Positions 15,423 to 22,081 of a stretch of 32,152 bases of DNA are shown one piece after another (the stretch's first letter is position 1; each line of letters opens with the position of its first letter). Below the pieces are notes generated by a model. That model searched no databases. It was not told where the DNA came from and worked only from the letters and a program-made list of their open reading frames with translations. This stretch comes from Alphaproteobacteria bacterium (GTDB taxonomy: Bacteria; Pseudomonadota; Alphaproteobacteria; Caulobacterales; Caulobacteraceae): the NCBI GenBank assembly GCA_018895795.1, contig JAHINZ010000425.1, forward strand, positions 1 through 32,152, given 5' to 3'. The position numbers and the translations under genes are program-made.

Positions 15423-17159
15423 ATGGATGGCAACCAGACCGAGGGGGAAACGGCGCGCGCCGCGGTGTCGCGACGCGCCAATACCCGCCTGCGGTTTGTC
15501 GCCACCCTGACCATCGCATTGATCCTGCATGTCTTCATCGGCATGAGCTGGGTCTGGATCTGGGCCGCGCTCTACATCCTGTTCCAGACGTTGGAGCTGT
15601 GGCTGACCAAGGCGCTGGCCGATGACGCCGAGGCGCGCGCCGCGACCTGGCGTCGCCGCGCCCTGACCGTAGCCCCCTTTTTCAGTTCGGCGATCTTCGG
15701 CTTTCTGGCCCTGCCGCTGTTCGCCTCGCACCAGCGGTTCGCCCCGACCCTGGGCGGCATGTTGCTGGCCGGCGCCCTGCTCAATGTCATCGTGGTCAAT
15801 GCCGGCCTGAGATCAGCGACGCTGGCGTCCGCCTCGCCGCACATCTTCTATCTGTTGGTCGTTCCGCTGGTCGCCCGATGGGCCAATCCCGACGCGCCCC
15901 TGGCCAACGCCCTGTGGTTTGGGGCTTTGCTGCTGATCGCTTCGGTCACCGTGGCCAGTCGCACCTTGGGGACGGCGCTGAAGGCCGAGGCCGACGCCAA
16001 GCAGGAGGCCGAGCGCCGGCGTTTTGAGGCTGAGGAGGCGGTCGCCGCCAAGTCCGCCTTCGTGGCCATGATCAGCCATGAACTGCGTACGCCGATCAGC
16101 GCCATTCTGGCGGGCGCCGCGCGTCTGCACAGCGAGGTTCCCGAGGCGAGCTCCAAGCTCCACGCCCAGCTGATCAGCGACGCGGGCGGTCTGATGAAGG
16201 CGTTGCTCAACGATCTGCTCGACTTTTCGCGTCTGGAGGCCGGCCGCATGGCGGTCGAGACGGCGCCGTTCAACCTGCGCCAGACCGTGTCGGACGCGGT
16301 GCGGTTCTGGCGGCCGGAGATCGTCAAGAAGGGTCTGCGCCTGCGGGTCGAGGGCGCTTCGCGCCTGCCGCGTTGGGTGGCGGGCGACGCCTTGCGGCTG
16401 CGGCAGGTGCTCAACAACCTGCTGTCCAACGCCATCAAGTTCACCCGGCAGGGGACGATCACGGTCCGGCTGGAGGTCGCCGGCGAGGGGGACCGACATC
16501 AGCTGACGATCACGGTCGTGGACACCGGACCGGGCATCTCCGAGGCGCTGATGCCGCGCCTGTTCACCCCCTTCGACCAGTTGCACGCCAGTGTCGTCCG
16601 CCAGCACGGTGGTTCGGGTCTGGGGCTGGTGATCAGCCGCGAACTGGCCCGACTGATGGGCGGCGAACTGGTCGCCAGCAGCGTCGAGGGGCGCGGCGCG
16701 GTGTTCGCCCTGACGGTTCGGGTCGAGGCCGCCCAGCCGCCGGAAGAGGGCCGGCAAGGCCCGTCGATCGCCGGCGCGCGGGTCCTGGTGGTCGATGATC
16801 ACGTCGTCAATCGCCGCGCCATCGAGCTGGTTCTGCAGCCGTTCGGCGTCGAGGCCACCCTGGCCGAGAGCGGGGAACAGGCGCTGGAACTGCTGGGCGC
16901 CGAGGCCTTCGACGCGGTGCTGATGGACGTCTACATGCCCGGCATGGACGGTCGCGAGGCCACACGGATTCTGCGCGCGGGGTCCGGTCCCAACCATGAC
17001 ACGCCGGTGGTCGCGGTCACCGCGTCAGCCACGTCCAAGGACTGGGAGGCCTGCCTGGCCGCGGGCATGAACGGCCATGTCGCCAAGCCGATCGACCCGA
17101 TCGAGCTTTACAAGGCTTTGGCGGGCGTGTTGGCGGGCGGCGTCCGCGCGGCGGCCTGA
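15423..17159 (+). CDS. Membrane-bound hybrid histidine kinase
   Basis: A 578-residue sensor kinase with its own receiver. The N-terminal region (about 22-180) holds five to six membrane spans and no periplasmic loop of note, so it probably senses a signal in the membrane. A coiled linker (185-210) leads to the HisKA helix FVAMISHELRTPISAIL (His219). The ATPase domain has QVLNNLLSNAIKFT (N box), VDTGPGIS and GGSGLGLVIS (G boxes). The receiver domain spans about 452-570 with LVVDDH, phosphoacceptor Asp502 in LMDVYMPGMDG, Thr533 and Lys555. All key residues are intact. ATG 15423 is chosen; AGGAGG lies rather far upstream (12-18 bases), and TTG 15375 is an alternative. No partner regulator or phosphotransferase is adjacent. 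Confidence 0.9.
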   Translation: MDGNQTEGETARAAVSRRANTRLRFVATLTIALILHVFIGMSWVWIWAALYILFQTLELWLTKALADDAEARAATWRRRALTVAPFFSSAIFGFLALPLFASHQRFAPTLGGMLLAGALLNVIVVNAGLRSATLASASPHIFYLLVVPLVARWANPDAPLANALWFGALLLIASVTVASRTLGTALKAEADAKQEAERRRFEAEEAVAAKSAFVAMISHELRTPISAILAGAARLHSEVPEASSKLHAQLISDAGGLMKALLNDLLDFSRLEAGRMAVETAPFNLRQTVSDAVRFWRPEIVKKGLRLRVEGASRLPRWVAGDALRLRQVLNNLLSNAIKFTRQGTITVRLEVAGEGDRHQLTITVVDTGPGISEALMPRLFTPFDQLHASVVRQHGGSGLGLVISRELARLMGGELVASSVEGRGAVFALTVRVEAAQPPEEGRQGPSIAGARVLVVDDHVVNRRAIELVLQPFGVEATLAESGEQALELLGAEAFDAVLMDVYMPGMDGREATRILRAGSGPNHDTPVVAVTASATSKDWEACLAAGMNGHVAKPIDPIELYKALAGVLAGGVRAAA

Positions 17160-17563
17160 GCCAGGATCGCCGCCAGCCGCGCCTTCAGGGCTTCGGTGTC
17201 CTTCATCTGGCATTCCCAGATCGTCTCGACCCGCCAGCCGGCCGCTGTAAGGGCCTGGGCGGCCCGCAGGTCCCTGGCCCGGTTGCGGACCACCTTGGCC
17301 AGCCAGTAGTCGCGATTGGCCTTGGGCACGCGCGATCCCCGGGCGCAGTCGTGACCGTGCCAGAAACAGCCATGGACGAAGAAGGCCAGCTTGCGGCCCG
17401 GCATCACCAGGTCGGGCTTGCCGGGCAGGTCCTGGCGCTGCAGGCGATAGCGGGCGCCCAGGGCGGTGAGGGTCTTGCGCAGCAGACGCTCGGGTCCGGT
17501 GTCGCGGCTCTTGACCCGGGCCATCACCGCCGAGCGCTTGGCCTTGTCATAGACGTCGGTCAT
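17108..17563 (-). CDS. vsr: Very short patch repair endonuclease (Vsr)
   Basis: A 151-residue Vsr protein, which nicks beside T in T:G mismatches arising from deaminated 5-methylcytosine. It starts MTDVYDKAKRSAVMARVKSRDTG and has LPGKPDLVMPGRKLAFFVHGCFWHGHDC. Residues align well with E. coli Vsr: catalytic Asp51, His64 and His69, and zinc ligands Cys66, His71, Cys73 and Cys118 (WECQ). It is intact. The C-terminal Ala-rich tail runs 52 bases into the 3' end of the convergent histidine kinase gene. It lies two genes after the cytosine methyltransferase on the same strand with cysK between, so both halves of a methylate-and-repair pair are present. A hairpin overlaps its ribosome-binding site. 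Confidence 0.93.
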   Translation of the reverse strand: MTDVYDKAKRSAVMARVKSRDTGPERLLRKTLTALGARYRLQRQDLPGKPDLVMPGRKLAFFVHGCFWHGHDCARGSRVPKANRDYWLAKVVRNRARDLRAAQALTAAGWRVETIWECQMKDTEALKARLAAILAQAAARTPPANTPAKAL

Positions 17564-17573
17564 GGGCGGGGCT

Positions 17574-17606
17574 CCAGCGGACGGCGGGTGGTCCGCCGCC
17601 CGCTGG
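17574..17606 (-). terminator. Long hairpin between cysK and vsr
   Basis: CCAGCGG-A-CGGCGG, loop GTGGT, CCGCCG-C-CCGCTGG: 13 paired bases with one A/C mismatch. It lies in the 52-base cysK-vsr gap. No U-tract follows, and the foot of the stem takes in the first two bases pairing with the vsr GGAG (17572-17575). It may be an attenuator or a translational brake rather than a full terminator. Confidence 0.5.
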
Positions 17607-17615
17607 GCGAGGGGC

Positions 17616-18602
17616 TCAGAGGCCGTCGAACAGGGCCGTGGACAGGTAGCGTTCGGCGAAGCTGGGAATGATCGCCACGATCAGCTTGCCGGCATACTCG
17701 TCGCGCAGGGCCAGGTCGAAGGCGGCGGTCAGGGCGGCGCCCGAGCTGATCCCGACCGGGATGCCCTCGACCGAGGCCGCGCGGCGGGCCATGGCGAAGG
17801 CGTCGTCATTGCTGACCTGAACGATGTCGTCGATCACGCCGCGATCCAGGATGCCGGGTACGAAGCCGGCCCCGATGCCCTGGATCTTGTGCGGACCGGG
17901 CGCGCCGCCCGACAGCACGGCCGAGGCCTCGGGCTCGACGGCGACCATCCTCAGCGACGGCTTGCGGGCCTTCAGCGCCTGGCCGACGCCGCTGATCGTA
18001 CCGCCGGTGCCGACGCCGGAGACCACGGCGTCGACCGCGCCGGCGGTGTCGTTCCAGATCTCCTCGGCGGTCGAGACCCGGTGGATCAGCGGGTTGGCGC
18101 TGTTCTCGAACTGCTGGGGCATCACCGCGCCGGGGGTGGCCTCGATGATCTCCTGGGCCCGGGCGACGGCGCCGCGCATGCCCTTCTCGGCCGGGGTCAG
18201 CTCCAGCTTGGCGCCCATCAGCAGCAACATCTTGCGGCGCTCGATCGACATGCTTTCGGGCATCACCAGGATCAGCTTGTAGCCCTTGGCGGCGGCCACG
18301 AAGGCCAGGGCGATGCCGGTATTGCCGCTGGTGGGCTCGACCAGGGTGTCGCCCGGCTTGATCAGGCCCTGGGCCTCCAGCGACTCGATCATCGCCACGC
18401 CGATGCGGTCCTTGACCGAGGCCAGGGGATTGAAGAACTCCAGCTTGGCGACGACCTCGCCCTTGGGCTTGATCTGGGCCGACAGTCGCGGCAGCCGCAC
18501 CAGCGGGGTGTCGCCGATGGTGTCGAGGATGGAGTCATAGATCTTGCCGCGCCCGGAACGCTTGTAGCGGGCCGCGTCGTAGGAGGAGGTGGCGTCGGCC
18601 AT
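17616..18602 (-). CDS. cysK: Cysteine synthase A (O-acetylserine sulfhydrylase)
   Basis: A 328-residue PLP enzyme making cysteine from O-acetylserine and sulfide. Family segments are ILDTIGDTPLVRL, FFNPLASVKDRIG with the PLP lysine Lys64, EPTSGNTGIALA (phosphate/substrate loop, about 89-100), SGVGTGGTISGVG (PLP phosphate cup), GIGAGFVP and PVGISSGAA. It has about 20 extra residues before the usual start (MADATSSYDAARYKRSGRGK); the true start might be internal, though none is obvious. The ribosome-binding site is weak. It sits between the methyltransferase and vsr genes, though its metabolic role has no evident link to them. Confidence 0.95.
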   Translation of the reverse strand: MADATSSYDAARYKRSGRGKIYDSILDTIGDTPLVRLPRLSAQIKPKGEVVAKLEFFNPLASVKDRIGVAMIESLEAQGLIKPGDTLVEPTSGNTGIALAFVAAAKGYKLILVMPESMSIERRKMLLLMGAKLELTPAEKGMRGAVARAQEIIEATPGAVMPQQFENSANPLIHRVSTAEEIWNDTAGAVDAVVSGVGTGGTISGVGQALKARKPSLRMVAVEPEASAVLSGGAPGPHKIQGIGAGFVPGILDRGVIDDIVQVSNDDAFAMARRAASVEGIPVGISSGAALTAAFDLALRDEYAGKLIVAIIPSFAERYLSTALFDGL

Positions 18603-18679
18603 GGGAAGATCTCGCTGAAGCTGGGTCGGCCCGCGGGCCGGAGGCCACCTTAGGACGGGCGGTTTGGCGTGTCAGGGGG

Positions 18680-19804
18680 TCATTCGGCGGCGAGGCTTGC
18701 AGATTTGCTATCGACCAAGGGGTCCAGCAGACGCTCTGCCAGCCAGCGCACCACGGGCAGGGCGACGCCGTCGCCGATCACGTGCAGGCCGGCCGTCTGG
18801 CTGCCCGGCAGGGTGTAGCGGTCGGGCAGACCCATCAGGCGCGCGCCCTCGCGGGGGCTGATCAGGCGCGATCGCACCTGGCCTTGGTCGATGACCAGCA
18901 GGGTCTGGCGCGACGAGCCGCCGCGCGGGGTGCGCAGGCAGCCGGCCAGGCCGTCGAAGCGGACTTCGGCCCGCTGCTCGCCGCCCCGCATGCGCTTGAA
19001 AACCGAGCCGACCGCCCTCTGGCCCTGGGCCAGGCGGGTTTCGACGGCGGTGCGGTGGGCGGGGGCCATCAGGGCCAACAGGGTCCGGGTCTGCTCCGGC
19101 GTGTTCCAGCCCACGGCGGCGTCGGGCTCGAGCATCGCGGCCAGGTCGGTGTTGCGGGCCGGCGGGGCTTGCAGGCCCCACCAGATCCAGTCGGCCTGCA
19201 GCGCGGCCGGCAGTCGGTCGTAGGCCGCCTTGACCGCCTTGGTCTGGAAGGCGCTCGGACCGGCCAGGGCTCCGGCGGCGGCGCGTGTGGCGACCACGAA
19301 CACGCGCGGCCGCGACTGCGGGGTGAACCGCGCCGCGTCGATTTCCAGCGCCCCGAAGCGGTAGCCCTCGTCAGCCAGGGCCTGGCACAGGGCGGTGAAA
19401 TCGCGCCCCTCGTGCGAGGTCAGCAGGCCGACCACATTCTCGACGACCAGGGTGTGGGGCGCGCGGCCCTCGACGCTCAGGGCCTGGATCAGCTTCCAGA
19501 ACCCGAAGAAGGCCGAGGAGCGACCGCCGCTCAGCCCGGCCCGGGCCCCGGCCAGGCTGAAGTCCTGGCAGGGGCTGGAGGCCCAGGCCAGGTCGGCGGT
19601 CGGCAGGTCGGCCGCCTGGATGGCCCAGACGTCGCCTTGGTGGAAGTGCTCGCCCGCGTCGGCGAAATTGGCGCGATAGGTCGCCGCCTTGACCGGGTCG
19701 AAGTCGTTGGCGAAGGCGCAGGTCCAGCCCTCGCCCAGGCCCAGACGGGCCATGCCGCCGCCGGCGAAGAATTCCAGAAAGCGGGCTGGGGCTTTGCGAG
19801 TCAT
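18680..19804 (-). CDS. dcm: DNA (cytosine-5-)-methyltransferase
   Basis: A 374-residue C5-cytosine methyltransferase that transfers a methyl group from SAM to cytosine in a specific duplex site. Motif I is FLEFFAGGGMARLGL, motif IV is SSPCQDFSLAG with catalytic Cys79, motif VI is VVENVVGLL and motif VIII is FTPQSRPRVFVV. The target-recognition region follows, then motif IX (LISPREGARLMGLPDRY) and motif X (HVIGDGVALPVV). Motif X has Asp where Asn is usual (IGN), which I take as a subgroup variant. No restriction endonuclease gene lies nearby; vsr does, two genes downstream. The recognition site cannot be read from sequence, so the symbol dcm describes only the class. ATG 19804 is 47 bases from the divergent lipoprotein start. 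Confidence 0.92.
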   Translation of the reverse strand: MTRKAPARFLEFFAGGGMARLGLGEGWTCAFANDFDPVKAATYRANFADAGEHFHQGDVWAIQAADLPTADLAWASSPCQDFSLAGARAGLSGGRSSAFFGFWKLIQALSVEGRAPHTLVVENVVGLLTSHEGRDFTALCQALADEGYRFGALEIDAARFTPQSRPRVFVVATRAAAGALAGPSAFQTKAVKAAYDRLPAALQADWIWWGLQAPPARNTDLAAMLEPDAAVGWNTPEQTRTLLALMAPAHRTAVETRLAQGQRAVGSVFKRMRGGEQRAEVRFDGLAGCLRTPRGGSSRQTLLVIDQGQVRSRLISPREGARLMGLPDRYTLPGSQTAGLHVIGDGVALPVVRWLAERLLDPLVDSKSASLAAE

Positions 19805-19851
19805 GACGCGAGAGTCTAGCCTCAGTCGGGCAATAGGGGATAGCCGCCGCC

Positions 19852-20298
19852 ATGTTTCGCACAGCCGTGTTCTGCGCCCTGGCCTTGGCCCTGACCGGCT
19901 GCGGCGAGTCGATGGGCGCGTCCGAGGACGCCCCGCCGCCGGCCGACGCGCCGGTGGTCAAGGGCGCGGACTATTCCGGCGATATCGACGTCATCGGGAC
20001 CGAGCCGTTCTGGAGCGTGAAGATCCGCGCCGGCGGCGTCGCGCTCAGCCGGCCCGATCACCCGGAGGTCCGCAACGCCAACCCCGGCGTGCGGATCGAT
20101 GGCCAGCAGGGGGTCTGGGATTCCAACGGCCCGACCGAGGGCGAAGGCCGGCTGGTCGTGCGGCTGACGCCGGGCGTCTGCACCGACGGCATGTCCGACC
20201 GGGTCTACCGGTTCTCGGCGGAAATCTGGGTGGACGGCGAGACGCTGAAGGGCTGCGCCGACCATACCGATCAGCTGCAGGCTCAGCCCAAGCCTTAG
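19852..20298 (+). CDS. COG3650-like lipoprotein
   Basis: A 148-residue lipoprotein. The signal ends in the lipobox LTGC, with lipidated Cys17; the residues after it (GESMGA) lack Asp at +2, so outer-membrane sorting is likely. The mature domain includes YSGDIDVIGTEPFWSVKI and later VVRLTPGVCTDGMSDRVYRF and LKGCADH. The EPFWSV pattern and the two later Cys (about 119 and 138) resemble the COG3650 family of uncharacterised envelope proteins. AGGGGA precedes the ATG. The stop codon overlaps that of the convergent tiny gene by four bases. Confidence 0.75.
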   Translation: MFRTAVFCALALALTGCGESMGASEDAPPPADAPVVKGADYSGDIDVIGTEPFWSVKIRAGGVALSRPDHPEVRNANPGVRIDGQQGVWDSNGPTEGEGRLVVRLTPGVCTDGMSDRVYRFSAEIWVDGETLKGCADHTDQLQAQPKP

Positions 20299-20429
20299 CC
20301 GTGGCGCAGCTGGATCGTCTCGAACGCGGACTGGGTCTGGCGCGGCTTGTTGCTTCCGGGCGTGGGCAGCAGCAGGCCGATCGTCACGGCGACTAGCAGG
20401 GCAAGGGCAAGGGAGGCCTTGATGGCCAT
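20295..20429 (-). CDS. Tiny single-span membrane protein, unknown function
   Basis: A 44-residue frame: MAIKASLALALLVAVTIGLLLP, then PTPGSNKPRQTQSAFETIQLRHG. Residues 5-21 form a hydrophobic segment suited to one membrane span or an uncleaved signal, followed by a polar tail. The longer frame back to 20717 is unrelated repeat and intergenic sequence. The ribosome-binding site is weak. Its stop codon overlaps that of the convergent lipoprotein gene by four bases, as expected for two real neighbours. No family recognised. Confidence 0.5.
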   Translation of the reverse strand: MAIKASLALALLVAVTIGLLLPTPGSNKPRQTQSAFETIQLRHG

Positions 20430-20554
20430 GGCGGGTCTCTGGTCTGGCGTTGCGCGAAAATCGCGGCCGCGCTTCAGCAACACAGATAGTTGCCAAAACC
20501 CGACGTTCAAGCACCTCCCGAAAGAATGGGCGCAAAGCGTTACCGGAATGCAAA

Positions 20555-20590
20555 TCGGGCCGGGAACCCCTTTGGAGGGGCCCGGCCCGA
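20555..20590 (-). terminator. Terminator downstream of the thiolase gene
   Basis: TCGGGCCGGG (20555-20564) and CCCGGCCCGA (20581-20590) are perfect 10-base arms, with inner CCCC/GGGG pairs. On the minus strand the stem is followed by TTTGCATT. It stands beyond the repeat element that follows the thiolase stop. Confidence 0.6.
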
Positions 20591-20608
20591 TTGAGCTCAG
20601 TCTCGTCT

Positions 20609-20712
20609 CCCTTCCCCCTTGATGGGGGAAGGGCGGGGATGGGGGTGAAGCGGCGGTTCCGCCGGCAGACGCCCTTTCACCCCACCCAACCCTCCCCCAT
20701 CGAGGGGGAGGG
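20609..20712. repeat. Palindromic intergenic repeat with three hairpins
   Basis: First hairpin CCCTTCCCCC-TTGAT-GGGGGAAGGG (20609-20633). The central stem GGGGTGAA/TTCACCCC encloses a CGGCGG/CCGCCG hairpin. The last hairpin is CCCTCCCCC-ATCGA-GGGGGAGGG (20690-20712). The flanking poly-C/poly-G hairpins share a core (TCCCCC/GGGGGA) with the elements at 23839-23906 and 26679-26791, suggesting one dispersed family. Confidence 0.7.
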
Positions 20713-20723
20713 CTCATTTCACG

Positions 20724-21911
20724 CTAGAAGATTTCGAACAGGCCGGCGGCGCCCATGCCGCCGCCGATGCACATGGTCACCACGCCCAGCTTGGCGCCGC
20801 GACGCTTGCCTTCCAGCAGCATATGGCCGGCGCAGCGGGCGCCGGTCATGCCGAAGGGGTGGCCGATGGCGATCGAGCCGCCGTTGACGTTGTACTTTTC
20901 CGGATCGATGCCCAGCTTGTCGCGGCTATAGAGGCACTGGCTGGCGAAGGCTTCGTTCAGTTCCCACAGGTCGATGTCGTCAACCTTCAGGCCGTGGCGT
21001 TCCAGCAGGCGCGGCACGGCATAGACCGGGCCGATGCCCATTTCGTCGGGCTCGCAGCCGGCGACGGCGAAGCCCCGGAAGGCGCCCAGCGGGGTCAGGC
21101 CGCGACGGGCGGCCTCGGCGGCTTCCATGATCACCACGGCGGCGGCGCCGTCCGAGAGCTGGCTGGCGTTGCCGGCGGTGACGAACTTGCCTTCACCCAT
21201 GACGGGCTTGAGGCTGTTGAGGCCTTCGAGCGTGGTTTCGGGACGGTTGCACTCGTCCTTGTCGACCACGTAGTCGACGAAGCTCTCTTCCTTGGTTTCC
21301 TTGTTGACCACCTTCATCTTGGTGGCCATCGGCACGATCTCGTCGTTGAACAGGCCGGCCACCTGGGCGGCGGCGATGCGCTGCTGGCTGCGCAGGGCGT
21401 ATTCGTCCTGAACTTCGCGGCTGATATTGTAGCGCTTGGCCACGATGTCGGCGGTGTCGATCATCGCCATCCACAGGGCCGGATGGGTCTTCATCAGCTT
21501 CTCTTCGGTGATGTGGAAGCGGTTCATGTGACCGCCGCCCTGCACCAAGGAGATCGACTCGACGCCGCCGCCGATGGCGACATTGGCGCCGTCATTGCGC
21601 ACATAGTTGGCCATCGTGGCGATGGCCTGCAGGCCCGACGAGCAGAAGCGGTTGATGGTCTGGCCCGAGACGGTGACGGGCAGGCCGGCCCACATGGCCG
21701 CGTTGCGCGCCACGTTCATGCCGGTGGCGCCCTCGGGACCGCCGCAGCCCAGGGCCACGTCTTCCACTTCGCCGCCGTCGAGACCGGCGCGCGACACGGC
21801 GTGCTGGATGGCGTGACCGGCCATGGCCGCGCCATGGGTATTGTTGAAACCACCGCGGTTGGACTTGGCCAGACCGGTGCGGGCGTAAGAGACGATGACC
21901 GCTTCGCGCAT
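20724..21911 (-). CDS. Acetyl-CoA acyltransferase (thiolase, FadA-like)
   Basis: A 395-residue thiolase of the degradative type, cleaving 3-ketoacyl-CoA with CoA to acetyl-CoA and a shortened acyl-CoA at the end of beta-oxidation. The catalytic set is intact: Cys90 in NRFCSSGLQA, His351 in GHPFGMTGAR and Cys381 in CIGGGMGAAG. The N-terminal REAVIVSYARTGLAKSNRGG and NASQLSDGAAA are also typical. Biosynthetic use cannot be excluded, but an acyl-CoA dehydrogenase lies 5.6 kb away. GGGGAG sits about ten bases before ATG 21911. A PsrA-like palindrome lies 17-33 bases upstream of the start, suggesting repression relieved by fatty acids. A partner FadB is not in the window. Confidence 0.95.
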   Translation of the reverse strand: MREAVIVSYARTGLAKSNRGGFNNTHGAAMAGHAIQHAVSRAGLDGGEVEDVALGCGGPEGATGMNVARNAAMWAGLPVTVSGQTINRFCSSGLQAIATMANYVRNDGANVAIGGGVESISLVQGGGHMNRFHITEEKLMKTHPALWMAMIDTADIVAKRYNISREVQDEYALRSQQRIAAAQVAGLFNDEIVPMATKMKVVNKETKEESFVDYVVDKDECNRPETTLEGLNSLKPVMGEGKFVTAGNASQLSDGAAAVVIMEAAEAARRGLTPLGAFRGFAVAGCEPDEMGIGPVYAVPRLLERHGLKVDDIDLWELNEAFASQCLYSRDKLGIDPEKYNVNGGSIAIGHPFGMTGARCAGHMLLEGKRRGAKLGVVTMCIGGGMGAAGLFEIF

Positions 21912-21927
21912 TGGGCGCTTCTCCCCG

Positions 21928-21944
21928 TTAAACGTTAGTTTGAA
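21928..21944 (-). promoter_or_regulatory. PsrA/FadR-like operator candidate
   Basis: On the minus strand the site reads TTCAAAC-TAAC-GTTTAA. It contains CAAAC-N4-GTTT, close to the CAAAC-N2-4-GTTTG pattern I recall for the TetR-type fatty-acid regulator PsrA. Its place just before a thiolase start fits. The 21912-22081 region is the shared divergent promoter with the amidohydrolase; I see no other clear site there. Confidence 0.45.
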
Positions 21945-22081
21945 TTGGCGGCGACCTTAGACGCTGAATTCCGTCAGCGAAAGGTCACGCGAACGTAAAG
22001 CGTCTTGACCTCTCCGGGCGTCGGATGGACGCTCCTGAACAACGATAAGATACCATCACAAGAGTCCGGGGAGGACCGACC

